From contig NC_088170.1 of NCBI RefSeq assembly GCF_028769735.1, positions 49,075,585-49,139,584 on the forward strand: a stretch of 64,000 nt of DNA, given 5' to 3'. Made by a program: the position numbers and the translations under genes. This DNA comes from Zonotrichia leucophrys gambelii (Eukaryota > Chordata > Aves > Passeriformes > Passerellidae). Positions 1 through 12,655 of the stretch are shown here, one piece after another; position 1 is the first letter of the stretch; each line of letters opens with the position of its first letter. The notes under the pieces are model-generated. The model searched no databases and was not told where the DNA came from. It saw only the letters and a program-made list of their open reading frames with translations.

Positions 1-3000
1 CAGAAGCATTGAAAAAAATAAGACCTGGATAGGGTCTTCTCGCTAGGAGTCTAAGAATCTATAAAACACCAAATATTGTAAGACTAATAATATGAACACC
101 AGTCCATGCAAAGTCATAATTCTGCACTTTAGAAAAGAGATGAGAAAAAAAATCATGGGCCTTTCAGACTCAAGAGAAAGTGATAGAAAAAACAGTACAA
201 TTAGCTGCCCCAGTTTTTTTGATCCTGCTGTCCCTGTACAAATGAAGTACATGTCTGCAGCAAAGACTGATTTCAACAAATATGAATGACTGACATTACA
301 CTACTCTTCTGTTGCATTCAAATCTAACAGCTGACAACCACATTCTACAGTCATTGAAAATATTTCAAATTTTACAAGTGAAGATAGTCAAATTTATCTT
401 TTTTTATGGGGAGGTCTGTCAGCTACCAGCTGCTATAGTATAAATGGTTCAAGTATCATGCCATCAAAGAATTTTAGTAATTGTTGTTTGTAGTGTCTTT
501 TAGCCATATTAAAATGTAACATACAGTTAATGAAGTAACTGAATTGAGGGTTTTATTCCATTTTTAAAATTATTTATTTACTGGTATGAAAAAATGCATT
601 TCAAAATGCGTCTCATATAAAATATTTGTTAGTTTTGCTTGGGGAAAGAAAGGTCAGAAATTGTGTTGTTGAGTTGCTTCACTTTATGAAGAATGTATGG
701 AGCCAGGGATGAGAAGAAATGGAGATAAGGATGTATAGAAGGCCATGATCTGATAGGAAACAACAACAGGAATTCAGGCCATTTTTAAAACCACAGACTC
801 CAAACAATTCCCGAATATCAAAGAATACAAGCCCTGTGTTTGCACAAGAATTTTGTTCTGTCTAATTAAGCTAAAACTGGATTTTTTCATGCATTATTTC
901 CGCATAAATAAATTATGGTTTCTATACACACATATTTCCAGAGACCTCCTTCTACCCAGAGACCTACTCCTACCCAGGAGGCAGCTCCTCTGCTGGGACA
1001 CATCACTGTGTAATCTGACTCCTCAAAGAAAAAAGTTATATGTAGTCACACTTACTAATCGTAGCTCTCTTATGTAATTTTTTTCAACAATGCTCTCCTG
1101 CAGTGCATTTTCTCCCTCTTTCTCATTAAAAAAAAAACAACAATAAACAGAGGGGATTATTGTCCCAGTCATGTACAGTGCAACTGTATCATAAAGCAGG
1201 GAAAAGGGAGTATATCCAGCTGTGCTTTAAGTGTTACACAGGTTTTGCATATTCATAGTTTGGAGACCCACCTGCTGAGTTAATACAAACAAAAAAAAAT
1301 CATATAGAGCTGAACTTCTAAAGAGAAAACTATGAGAATATATTATAGAGCATAAAATCAGAAAAGAACAACAGGATACAATACCAGTTATGTGAAAAGC
1401 ATGTGAGCAATGTCATAGAAATGTAATTAACTGAATACATTGATTTCATTAAGGTATATTCAGATCAGTCCAACTCCTTCTTTATATAGTATAAATATGA
1501 AACCTATGAAATATGTAAAGACAGCTGGGATGTTCATTTTGGTTCATATTTTTGTTCTGAAATGGAGATATGACAAAGGAGTTGAGATTATGAAACCATC
1601 ACACAAAGAATGTAGCAGTCTTATATTAATACATATTAACATAACTAGCTGATAAAATCTCATTCTGCTTCATGACTTTATTTTTGACTTGAATCAAGAT
1701 TGCCTTGTATTCACATTTATAGAATTACTGACACCTATTCCTGTTTTTCCATCAACCAAGGAAGAATCATGTACCAGGTGAGCTCTGTTAATTGGAGTAA
1801 AAACCACTTTAGCTTTCAAGTGATTGTGAGATTCTGAAAGGTATGTTTAAAGCCATATTTTCCATGACTCTGTCTTCTATTGATCATTATTTTCCTCTCC
1901 TTTGCCATTCATTACTTTGTAGTAATTTAAAAGATTGTTTTCTTATATTGCTTTTTCATAACATTAGAAATGAGAACTCGGAGGATGATGTTATCACACA
2001 CTGTTAGAATGGCAATTTCTTTTCCAACCCCTAAAATTGCCAAGGTGTTCTTCAACTTACTTTGTGGTGGAAAGTTCAAAGAAGCAGAAAGAACAGTGAT
2101 GTGATGAATATAGGATGGAGATGAAGGGATAATTCAAAGTTCTGGTGCTTAGACCAAAGGAGGAAGAGAGAGTGATGCTTCTTTTTCTTCCTAGAGGTAA
2201 TTTTCCTATAATTTCATTTGAGATATCACTTTTCACTCCATGGTGCTACCAGTTTTCAAAATTAGCCTTCCAGGCACTTGCAGGGGTGCCATTGATCCAC
2301 CCATTAAACAGAAAGATGAATTCCTGGATTCTTTTTCTTTAGCAAGTTAAGAAGAAATTAAATTTACATATAAGCTATAATTTAAAACTTTGGGTTCATT
2401 CTATGATGTTTATACATAGGAGAGAGTGACAGCTGGAATGTAAACCTTCTGTAGGAGGGAACTGGTGTCAGGATTCATGCCTCCTAATTTTAGCTTTCAA
2501 AAACAAAACAAAAAAAGAATATCTATTATTAGTTGGTGACCAAGGCTATCTTATAAAACCAGTGGAAAAGGAGGGGATTTGTCATTTTTGGAGGAGTCCA
2601 TTTTTGGCTCTTTAATATCTGTGAAGCCAATGGAAAGGCAGAGGCTCTGTTGCAGCCTAACTTGGATGCTCTGAATCATTTTCAGAGGAGTCTCTATCTT
2701 ATCATGGAGTACTGTGAGATCTGCTGGGTTATTAGTCTCATTACAGAATATCCCCTGGGGCACACCTATAGATCACACTGTCATTTCTCTTACCTTAGTG
2801 CTCTGTTTTAAGACAGAATTAATTATCTGCTGGAATGCCTTTCTCTTTCTCCATGAGTGTAAGATCTGAGTCCAGCTACCTTAGGCTAGACTGTGCCTTT
2901 TAGGTGAACTGAACTTGAAAAGATCAGTATCACTCCACACACAAAATATAAACGTGTTAAAGAGAATCTGAACTGGAACTTCATTTAAGCTGATAATTCA

Positions 3001-6000
3001 ATTTCACCAGGGGATCTAATCTGTGATTTTAAATCAGGAGTCCTCTGTATTAACTCTTCAATATGTTACAATATCCTTCATAATTCAGAATAATTTTGCA
3101 ATCATTGCATTAATACTTATCTCAGCTTCCTCTCCAAAAATTGTTAAACCACAAGGTAAAAGTGAACTATAGAAGTTGTTTATTAATACTAAACTCCTGA
3201 AACTATACTTAAATCATATTTTTTTAAAAACATATGAAGAAAGCATACTGCAGTAAAACATTTTTATTCCACTGTAACAAGATTGAAACACATACTTTTC
3301 TGTACATTTTCTGTAGCTCTCTGGTATTTTCTGTCTCATAAGTGAAGCTCTAACAAAATTCAAAAGGCACCATCTTAGACAGTTTTAATGCAGGTTATTC
3401 AGGTAATACTACATACAGGAGTTGAAGTAGCAGGAATTGCAAAAAAGCATGTCTTTCAAATACATTTTAAGATAAATTTCCTCTTCAGTTATTTTCAAAT
3501 GAAAACATACCTGTTCAAAAGTCCCATTAGAGCTTTTGGGTGTATAAAATCCCATAAATTGGCTTTTCTAACTGAAGAAAGTAAATTATTCGAACAAATG
3601 GTGCAAGTATTTACAAGTAAGAGTTCAATTTACTTTCTTTATATATTAATCCATATCATTATTTTCATTCTTATTGAGCTAAATGGAACTCTAGGGGTGG
3701 TACCCTAAAGCTGATGTCAATGTGATGAATTTCATCTTTAGTATCTCCTGGTTCATTTAACATCTCAGTCATTAAGGCTATTACATATTTTATACAATTT
3801 TGATCATCTGCGTTTGCAGATTCCTCTTAAGGTCAAATACATGCGAGCAGCTTTTCTTTTATTTTAGACTTCATGGAATGCTCAGTCTTAATAAGTACTT
3901 CGAGAGGAAACTGCTATGGTAGTGTCCTTCATGTGCACCATCCTTTTTTTATTCATTTTTACTCTTTGCATGTATTTGTTCACTTTATTGAACAAATACA
4001 TATTCAAATAGAAAAAACAGAGTTACAAATACTGCATTTGGATCTAACAAGAAGAAAAGTATTCTACAATGAAGGAGTCTCTCCAGTGGTGGTCCTATGT
4101 TAAAAGTCATCCAGAGCCTTCAATTATGAATATTTTAGGCCAGATTTCATGAGCTTAGATTAGATTAGATAACGGCACATGAAATAAATGCTACTTCTTT
4201 GATTCTTCGATCCATGTCTGCTGTTGTAATAGGGCATAATGATACTATGCAAGAGGTAGGGATTTTAAAATTTTATTTAATTTACATACTAACTTCCTTA
4301 AATCCTAAATTATTGCTATTATGATGAGAAGAAGAAATAATTTAGATTTTAACAGATGTTAATTATTTAAAACCAATCATTTAGTGAATTTATCTAGTTT
4401 TTTACCAAAACAAAAATTCTTCATAATTCAGTGAAACAAAAATATCCAAAAATAAAAGTATTTTTCTGTTGCATACAGGAATGTTGAGATAAGGATTTTC
4501 CATTATTTCCCATAACATTTTTTCTTATCAAAAACTATAAGTTTTCTTTTATATTCATGGAAAAACAATGCAATGCCTACTGTGTCAATGCTCTTGGCTC
4601 ACGGTCCCCAAAAACCGCTCAGTGCACTAACTTGATTTCATAGCAAAATTGATTACATATCAGTGCAAAATTAATTATTGTTTGACACTTTTTAGAGCTC
4701 CTGATAGTGATTTAGTTCAAGTCTACTGGATGGGTGAAGCTATGTGGTCATGACCATTGGAGCATCGTGGGCAAAGATTAGCTAAGATACCATGTCTTGA
4801 ATTTTACTCTTAAAATTTTTTTATCTTTATGAATCCAGCAGGCTGAAAGTGGAAAAAAAATGTTTTTCTAAGTCCAATAACTGACCCAGCATAAAATATT
4901 TGTGATTGTCTCAGAAGTAACAACTTTTTTGGTTTAATAGTTCATAGTTAAGGTGACTGTCCTTATTATGCCCTCCTATCAAACTTGGCTCATGGAGTCA
5001 TCTCTGAGCATGTGAGCTGAGATGAGGAAGTGTAACCCAAGAAGTTAAAAAAATGCAATTTCAGATCAGCGTCAAGTGTGTTGTACATCATCAGGCCTTA
5101 GATGTGGAAAACCAGATTTTCTTACCCCCTCTTAAGGTTCAGCTATTGAAGTCTTTGAACAGATATTATTTAATACAATGACACCCACGTTTGTATACTC
5201 AGATATCACAGGGGCAAGGCTCAAAGAGTGTTTAGTGAGATAATGCAAGGATGGGAACCATATTGTTCTCTTATTCATACAAATCTCTATGCAAAGAAAA
5301 CTTAACGCAGAATTCATGCTAGAAAGTGTGGTGAGAGGGACCACGATTTTCTGCATCATCAAGATGTGATGGGAATACAGTGATGTTGAGGGGCAGCTAA
5401 GAAAGCCTGTTATGGCAATCCCAGTCTAACTATGTTTACTTCATCTAACAAGAGTAGAAAGCAAACATCATCTTTCCAAATTTAAAAAAAAAATTGTTGC
5501 AATCTTTCAGAGTATAGATTGCCAGAAAGGAATATTGTATAGTTTGTCTTTTAGGCTTCTTAAATATGTGAAAGTACCTTTTGAATAGTAGGATTTTGTA
5601 GTCATTTTTTCTTCCTGAGATAAAAAAAGAGAAAGAAGTAGTTAAGGTATTTTTTTTTCCTCTTTATAAAGAAAAGATTAAAGGACTATTCAGATAAAAT
5701 CTTCACTCTTTTTTTTTAATCTTTGGTTCTTTTTCTGCCAGAAAAAAAATAAGAACCTAGACTTTAAATGTAGAACAATCCTTTAAATCCTCATTATTCT
5801 GAAGATTATAAAGATTACAAGTCCGTACAATAGTTCCTGAAAACAGACACATAGAAATGACAAGCAAATATCTAAATGAGGGACCCAGAATTCTTTTTTT
5901 CAAACACTGAAAGAAAAAAGAGAAAAGACACATAGAATTAGCTGTCTTTCTGCCATTCTGTCCTCAAAGCTCTATGAAAGAGTTGAACATGAATTAGAGA

Positions 6001-8250
6001 GAATGGCCTAAAAAGACTGTAAGTAGCTTTCTTAATACAAAATATGCTAATCTGCAGAGCACAGAATCAGCTGCTTTTCCAAAGGTGCTCAGTATTCTAA
6101 AGAAATAAAGAAGAGAGCATATGAAAGGTAAAATCCTGCTTAGAAAAATGGATGTGCAAGCTCTGCATTCCAAAGATTCACTTTAAAATTCTGCCTTTTC
6201 CAGTTTTACTTATGCAATTTATGATTGCTTAAGGCAACTTTTGCTTTTGTTTCATACCACACATGAGCCACACACCACTGTTGTTTTTTTCCAAGGCTAT
6301 TTCCAAATTTTTCTTTGAAAATTAATTTGCCAATTCTAGCAAGTTGTTCATTTTTCCAACATGCTTGAACTTTTACTGAAATACTTTGCCTTGATATTGC
6401 ACAAGATAGAATGCACAGACCTGTGATAGCACTAAACTGAGCTGAGTTTAGTTAGAGTTCATGTTCTCTTATACTCGAACTAAACTTAGAAGGAAATAAT
6501 TTGAAAGCAGTAAAGAAATGATTGTATATCTTTGAACTAAGATCAGTTTTTCTAATATAGCCATCAGAAATGCCAGATCATCCTGCTAAAAACCAATTTC
6601 TTCTGGAATATCTGGTAGCTTTCCACATAAATTAACCAAAATGGTACCACAGTGGAGGGAATGGGTGGAGTTTAAAAAAAGGTAAAATTCTCTGACTAAA
6701 AAAAAGTAAAAAAGAGCAGTACTATTTGCCATAGTTCTGAAACAGCAAGTTGTTCTTGGTTTCTTTTTTGGGTTCTTATTCTGGGCAAACTGAAATTCAG
6801 AACCTCACAATATGAGGCAGTGTTTTGAGAAAGAATCAGCTGTGGAGTCCTGATAGCTGATTTATTAAGAAAATTATGTATATTGGGTTGCTCAGACTGT
6901 GTACCTCCCTATATAATTTAATTGGGCAATTTCTAAGCAAATCAAGAGGTAAAAATCTCCGAGACAAAAGATTTTTACACCTTTTTTTAGAAATTTCAAG
7001 GTGAGTAGAGGATGGAGACCAAAATAAGGAAAAGCAGGTATGAATTTGGCCCATGGAATAAAACCAAGAAGAAAATCAACATGTATTTCCTCTGAGGTAC
7101 CCGTAATACATCCTGACACAGGAACACTAAAAAATAAAAGATACAGCTAGCCCAATATTACACCATGGGACTTATTAAGGAAACCTAAAAATAGTGTGCA
7201 GGAAATCAGCTGTCACTCATTCTGCATCTCATGGGACTACCTTGGCTTTAAATAATTGAAATTCTGAAAAAAATTCATTCTACTACACTCACTAGTGCTT
7301 TTTCTAAAAAGACTTCTAGCTTTGATGATTTTGTATCTGTCAAAATTTATGGCTCATTTATATGTTTACAAAATCATGATGCCACTTAAATTTAAAATAA
7401 TTTATTTAGGATTTTAGAAATGCCATAGATATGACAGGTGAAGTATGAAGTCAGTATGTAATACCTTCTGTTAAGAAATGTGATCAAGCTTAAAGGTTTT
7501 TTCCTCTGTGACTAATGTATTGGTTTTCTTAGAACAAGTGTGACAGAATGTTTGCTGTCTATATTTTCCAGATTTAGTATTGGAAAATTTTTATCAAAGA
7601 AATTAGAATTTGTATTCTAATGAGTTTTTAATAGATTACATGATGGATTCTAATATATGCATACTATCTTCCCTTTTTATTGTGTGTGTGTGGATTCTGT
7701 ATATAAAATGTTTTCATTGGGGTATAGAAGGATTTCCACTGAGGATGTTTCTCTGTTTGTCTGTTTTTCTCTGGGGTTGGAGAGATTATTAGCAGAGAGC
7801 TAATAACAAAACATTGTTGTTACTTCTGAAATTGCAGCCCCTTATCTCAATGACTAAGCTGGAAGCAGAAACAGGGTTTTCTCAGGGAAGATTATGTTGC
7901 AGCAGCAGAACACCTGCTGAAAGGCTTCAAGTCTCTCAAGTCTGTCAATAATCACTTGACTGAGAAATCCAGAACTTTACAAAAGGAAAGCCTTCACAAT
8001 GACACTTGTAAAAATGAAAGGGAGTAGAAGGAAGGACTCTGCAAAGACCCAAAGATCTTGAAAGGACAGAATGAAACCTAAAGTAATGCAGATGTTTTGA
8101 GACTGGATTTTGAGTGGAAACTTTTATTGCTTTTCCAAAAAGCAATGTACTTCCTGAGCTTGTCTATGAGTTATCTGAGGTTGTTTAGATATCTTTTGAC
8201 TACTCTGGTCTTATCTTTATTTCATAGCTGTCTTGTCCCTGAGAGTATTT
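1..8250. other. AT-rich non-coding stretch, no gene seen
   Basis: No frame here is longer than about 106 codons, and none has a recognisable domain, signal peptide or consistent codon use. The 106-codon plus-strand frame at 3388-3708 is rich in I, F, L and K, as expected of AT-rich DNA read by chance. No CR1 tail, LTR terminus or RNA gene was recognised. The only structured item is an 18-bp tandem duplication at 941-976. Small exons or old decayed elements could be missed by eye. Confidence 0.6.
941..976. repeat. 18-bp tandem duplication
   Basis: Two adjacent copies of an 18-base unit beginning GAGACCTCCTTCTACCCA, at 941-958 and 959-976. The second copy differs at two positions. It has only two units, so it is a local duplication rather than a satellite. 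Confidence 0.8.
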
Positions 8251-8260
8251 AAAATAATAA

Positions 8261-8497
8261 TCTTCACAATCACAATTTGGTGGAGCTCTGAAAGCAGGAA
8301 AGAACTACCTACTCTCCACCAGAACTGGCACAGGAGGAGACAGCACCAGGATGTGGATGGCTGACAAAAAGAGTCTCATCTGCTTGGACCAGGTGCTTCA
8401 CAGTGACTCTGCAGACCATGATGGTGCCCGTGAGCCTACAGATGCCAGCCTTGGTAAGTTTGCACCAGCCAACTTGATCACGTTTATATTGAGATAG
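8261..8497 (+). other. Open frame with internal splice-donor-like site, unrecognised
   Basis: A plus-strand frame stays open for 78 codons after two in-frame TAA codons at 8255-8260 and ends at TAG 8495-8497. It has no initiator near its start, so as a gene it would have to be an internal exon or a relic. The translation is more polar and mixed than the surrounding AT-driven frames (it includes the stretch MADKKSLICLDQVLHSD). A strong splice-donor consensus, GTAAGT, lies at 8454-8459 in this frame. No convincing acceptor was seen at the upstream edge. The minus strand is also open over 8309-8548, which lowers the coding case. No family was recognised; an old exon, a pseudogene or chance are all possible. 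Confidence 0.2.
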
Positions 8498-10087
8498 CTG
8501 AGTCAGTATTATGGCATTACAAATTTCATGGTAAATATGTACCATCAATTTCTCTATTTCCTCTAAATGTTTTCAAAAGTCTTAAAATTTTGAAAAACAA
8601 TGTTGCTTGAATAAAATGCATCTGTCTTTACTATCTGAATACCCTGTAATTATCAGGTTTCTTCCTATTCCTTTAATCATCAGATCTCAAATTATTGTTA
8701 CAGTTAATGCAGAAATTTATTCCAGCATATGCTTCTTTTCTTGCTGTAAGAGATATGTTGTATGAGTGTGTTCTTCAATAATAATCCTTATTTCTTTTTC
8801 AGATGCATAATAATTACATGTTCTTCTGGAAGGAGCTAAAGTGTTTTGTTGGCATGTTGAGGTTTTCTTTCCAACCTGTATTTAATTCTCTTCAATGGAA
8901 ATTAAACCTTTATTTGGTTTTAGAGGAATTTTCAGAACATGGTCCTCTTGGATGTATGTCAAAAATACTTATAGAAACAGCATGCAGAAAGATGAGTAAT
9001 AGAACTTAAATGATGACCATTACCAAAATAATACAAATTCCATTATAAGATAACTACCTCTAATTTAACAACATAGCAGACACTCATTAAAGTATATTTT
9101 CTTCTTTTTTTCTTTTTCAGAAGTGAACAAAACACCACTACAAAGTGCCAAACTGACAGCAGTGGAATTAATTCTGTCTGCTTGGTAGACAAAGCATAGC
9201 AACCAAGCTGGATTACTTTAAATTTTGGTACGTTTGTCACGCTTGTCTTTTTCCTCTGCTCAATGCAATTGTTCTTTGTCCATTGACATTAATTGTACCA
9301 TTTCTATTTACTCCAAAGACCTTTAGTTCAACTCTCAAGTACAGGAACTAACTGCATGCTGATTGCCATTTCAGTAACATGTAAATATGCTAAACTGTAT
9401 GTTTGTCAAAATAAAAAGAAGTAGGAGAAAAAGAAAGGACATTGTTTCAGGCTATTGGCTAAGACAAGTCCTGTTCTTGAATCTTCCACTCACTGCTAGC
9501 AATTCTAAGTACTTCAAGGAACATTATTTTTGAATAGTTACTACTAAGAAGTAGAAACTACAACCTATTAAAAATAACTTGGGTCTTGCAATAGAGGGTA
9601 GGAGAAAGATTAACTACATTGACATCAAGGATGAAAAAATTCATGTAAGGGCAAATCTAGCCCATCTGTGCATAGAAAGGTTTCTAGGATGACAATTATC
9701 CTATTCTTTCCATTTTTCAGGGAAGGGGTTGAACTATTTTAGAGGTAGGAGTGACTCCCTGGAGAGTTCTATAGTTCTACACTAGCTAAGGGTGATTGGG
9801 AGGGAGGGAGAGAAGAAGGGAAAGGAGTTCACATTTTTCCCCCAGACTCTGAAGTAAAAAAGATACATCCTTCAATAATTTTAGAAAATACTTTACAAGA
9901 ATAAGATTTATTTTTTCATTTTAATTGTATTAAAATACAAATTTTAATTCAATAAAAAGGTTTTTATCTAAAAACTAACCAATTTCAGATAACTCAGATG
10001 CAAACACTGTGCCAGACTTAGACAGACATTTCCCCTTTCCTATCAAATCCACATATGGATGGATTGATATCACCAAGTTGAGTAGTA
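8498..10087. other. AT-rich non-coding stretch
   Basis: Nothing supportable. Two pyrimidine tracts ending in CAG (8788-8802 and about 9100-9120) look like splice acceptors, but each is followed only by short open sequence. Such tracts are common in this AT-rich DNA. Confidence 0.5.
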
Positions 10088-10202
10088 TAATTGATATCCC
10101 CAAAGGACAGGAAGCCATCCAGAGGGACCTAGACTAGTTCAAGAAGTGGACCAATGGAAACCTCATGTGGTCCAATAAGGTCATGCACAAGGTCAAAGTC
10201 CT
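10088..10202 (+). mobile_element. CR1 LINE fragment (ORF2, sense)
   Basis: The DNA matches the known CR1 ORF2 region just downstream of the reverse-transcriptase catalytic core. In CR1 this encodes a conserved stretch of the type DAIQRDLDxLEKWA...LMRFNKAKCKVLH. Here the frame reads GQEAIQRDLD, then a stop, then FKKWTNGNLMWSNK, so the copy is broken. Both ends are abrupt, with no 3' tail. This is an old internal fragment without coding capacity. The identification comes from memory of the family. Confidence 0.75.
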
Positions 10203-10439
10203 TTTCTCCTTCATTGCCAGGTTTAACTTCTTCCCTTATTTCCAATCCCTCTCTTTATCCCTGCAAGCTACCCTCAGTCCCTTCAGCAAGCAAAAAATGA
10301 GGAAGGGTGCCCTATGGTCTATACTTGGCTGTTTTTCTCTGACATTCCCATCCTATCACACCTTTGCTTCAGTGTGAGTTCTTTCACTGGCTGCAATGCT
10401 TCAGGAGAACCTTCTCTAAAGTAGGTTTTCCTTTGGTGG
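10203..10439. other. Unassigned sequence between CR1 fragment and GC-rich block
   Basis: Pyrimidine-rich sequence with no recognised element. The CR1 match stops at about 10202 and does not resume. Confidence 0.5.
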
Positions 10440-10770
10440 AAGGAAATAACCTCACCCCCCTTGCCTGACTTTGGTGTTTCTTGTGCTGTTTTACACTACT
10501 TGTACTCCCTCCTCCCCTCCCTGTTTGGTGTTCTGCCCTTTCTCAAATACAGTATCACGGAGGAGCATCACTGTGGCTGAGAGGATCTTCTATGCCCTGT
10601 GTGCGTTGGCTGGAGCTGGCTGGAACCATCCATGTGCACCCTGGGCAGCCCCAGCCTCTCCTCCCCGGCCAGCACCTCACCACGCACATCCAGTGCAAAG
10701 ACATACACAAAGTCCTTGAGAAGCTGCAGAGAGCCTTGTCTCAGATTTCTGGGAGAATAAGAAGTCAAAA
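10440..10770. other. GC-rich block of unknown origin
   Basis: This block is clearly GC-richer than its flanks and is open in three overlapping frames (10471-10719 plus, 10481-10831 plus, 10568-10768 minus). All three frames have low-complexity, proline- or leucine-rich translations. Most other GC-rich blocks in the window that I could identify are LTR or CR1 sequence, so a decayed transposable element is the likeliest reading, but no termini or poly(A) signal were found. A diverged gene fragment cannot be excluded. Confidence 0.3.
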
Positions 10771-12655
10771 CCCCATTATCTGCTTGATTCCTTTAAATAC
10801 ATATGGCTACAAGAATCTTGCTTTGAACTAGATTTACTGTACTTTATTTGCAGATAAGTTACACTACCTATTGGCATGAAGAACAGAAAATTAGTTTATT
10901 GTTGTATTGTGTAACAACGCTTGACACATCCTTTGAAGTCAGACAATAGAAAGATGGAGGTGTTCATTGAGAAAATTTTTTCTCAATAGGTAATGAAAAC
11001 ATTCAAGTGCTTACAGATTTTTTGCAACATGCCATCATGTTCCAATTTGTGTAAAATCGGATATGTAACAGAGTTAACAATTTCTTTTTCAGAGAGGGAA
11101 ACTGAACAGAATACAGAAGATGGATATCAACTGGTATTTCTTTTTTAAATGCATTGCTGAGCAATGGCTTGAAAAATGAGGCAATTAAGGTTTGCTTATG
11201 AACAATTAGCTTGAGATCATGAACTGCTCAGATGAGCAAAAAAAGTAAATTAAATAAATGTGTATAGAGGATATAAGAAAAATGTTTGATTTTTGAACCA
11301 AGGAAGGATAATTATATAGGAAATTATCCTGAAAAATCAGCATATGTTAATACTCCTATATGATTAAACTAACATGCAAAATAGCTGAAATCTACCAACA
11401 GTTTGTAGAGGGACACATGAAACATGGGATGGTTTTAAGGACTTTCTTTCAGGGAAGTTCTTGGTTCCTCCAGGCTGCTGAGACATCATCAGCCTTTGTT
11501 CATGCTGCTCTGTGAAGGCATGTGGCTGTACCAAACACAAATTTCATTTGAATGTACTTGCTGCTGTAATAATACATTATTCCTTGAGTTCTTCTTACAG
11601 CACTGGTTCTCTTGGGCCCTCAAATTGTGCCATCTTTGTGATCTGAGTTTGTTCAGAGAATTCCATACAGTCTCTGCTCTTCCCATATAATCTATTGTAA
11701 TCATTGCACATACAAATTAAAACAGCTGTAAGAATGAACATAATGACCTGTAGTATTTGAGCTGCAGCCTCATATAACATTAAGAATTATCGCTCATCTA
11801 CTGAGAAAAAATTATATCAAATTATAGACTCTTTTTTAAACAAAAATAAACATTCAAAAATAATAGAAGTAAACTGGAAAATAATTGACTTCTACTTAAA
11901 TTCTATTAGTTCTGCATAACATAGGAAAAATAATGTGGAAAATGTAGCAAAATATCATTTCTTATCAGCAGAATTCAAAGATTGGTTTTCTTATTCAATA
12001 ACAATATCATTACAAGTCAAACTGACTTATGCAGCTGAAAAATTAGCTAAATGAAGGACTCTTTCTCTTCCTCCTTGTGTTAAAAAGGCACAGATAATCT
12101 TTAGGGTGGGCTTAAAAGGAACAGATGAAAAGTTTTTGTTGGGTGCCAAGTAATACTTTGTTCCAAAATTTATTGGTCTGAAAAAATAAGAAACAAAATA
12201 ATTTTTAACAACTCTCTTAATGCAGATCCAGAGTTGAGCTCTATTTGTTTTGTTACTTACTTTCTTTGCTTTAGGGAACAAAGTGGTTAGCTGAGCAACA
12301 TAACCACAATTAACTGGCCTATTAAAGAGAAAAACAATTTAAACATACAGGCAATAAGCAAAATTATTTCATTACAATGCTGTTCTTATGTCCAAAGAGT
12401 GGCAAGGCTGAAGATTCTAAGCAGGTATACACACACAGAGCCCATCTATATCCTACATATATATTCATACATAGCTATTTACATATATGTGCATACACGT
12501 GTATATCCACAGAGCACCCACATAAACAAAGGGTGCACCAACACCCTCCTTCCCTCTCTGGCTGGACAGGATGGAGGTCCAGTGATGAAAAATATATATC
12601 CATATGTACAATGTGGATTGCACATCCAGCTGCTGCATTCACTTGGCCTGCCCGG
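10771..12655. other. AT-rich non-coding stretch
   Basis: No gene or element recognised. Short overlapping frames on both strands near 11489-11780 have no recognisable content. A degenerate CA/TA-rich patch lies at about 12430-12512. Confidence 0.5.
12430..12512. repeat. Degenerate CA/TA-rich simple sequence
   Basis: Alternating purine-pyrimidine sequence (ACACACAC, then ATATAT, TACATATATG and CACGTGTATA blocks). It is imperfect along its length, as in an old interrupted microsatellite. Confidence 0.55.

Noticed and set aside
10471..10831. Interferon-like or other cytokine gene in the GC-rich block
   Set aside because: A few residues looked similar by eye, but there is no signal peptide, no cysteine pattern and no consistent frame.
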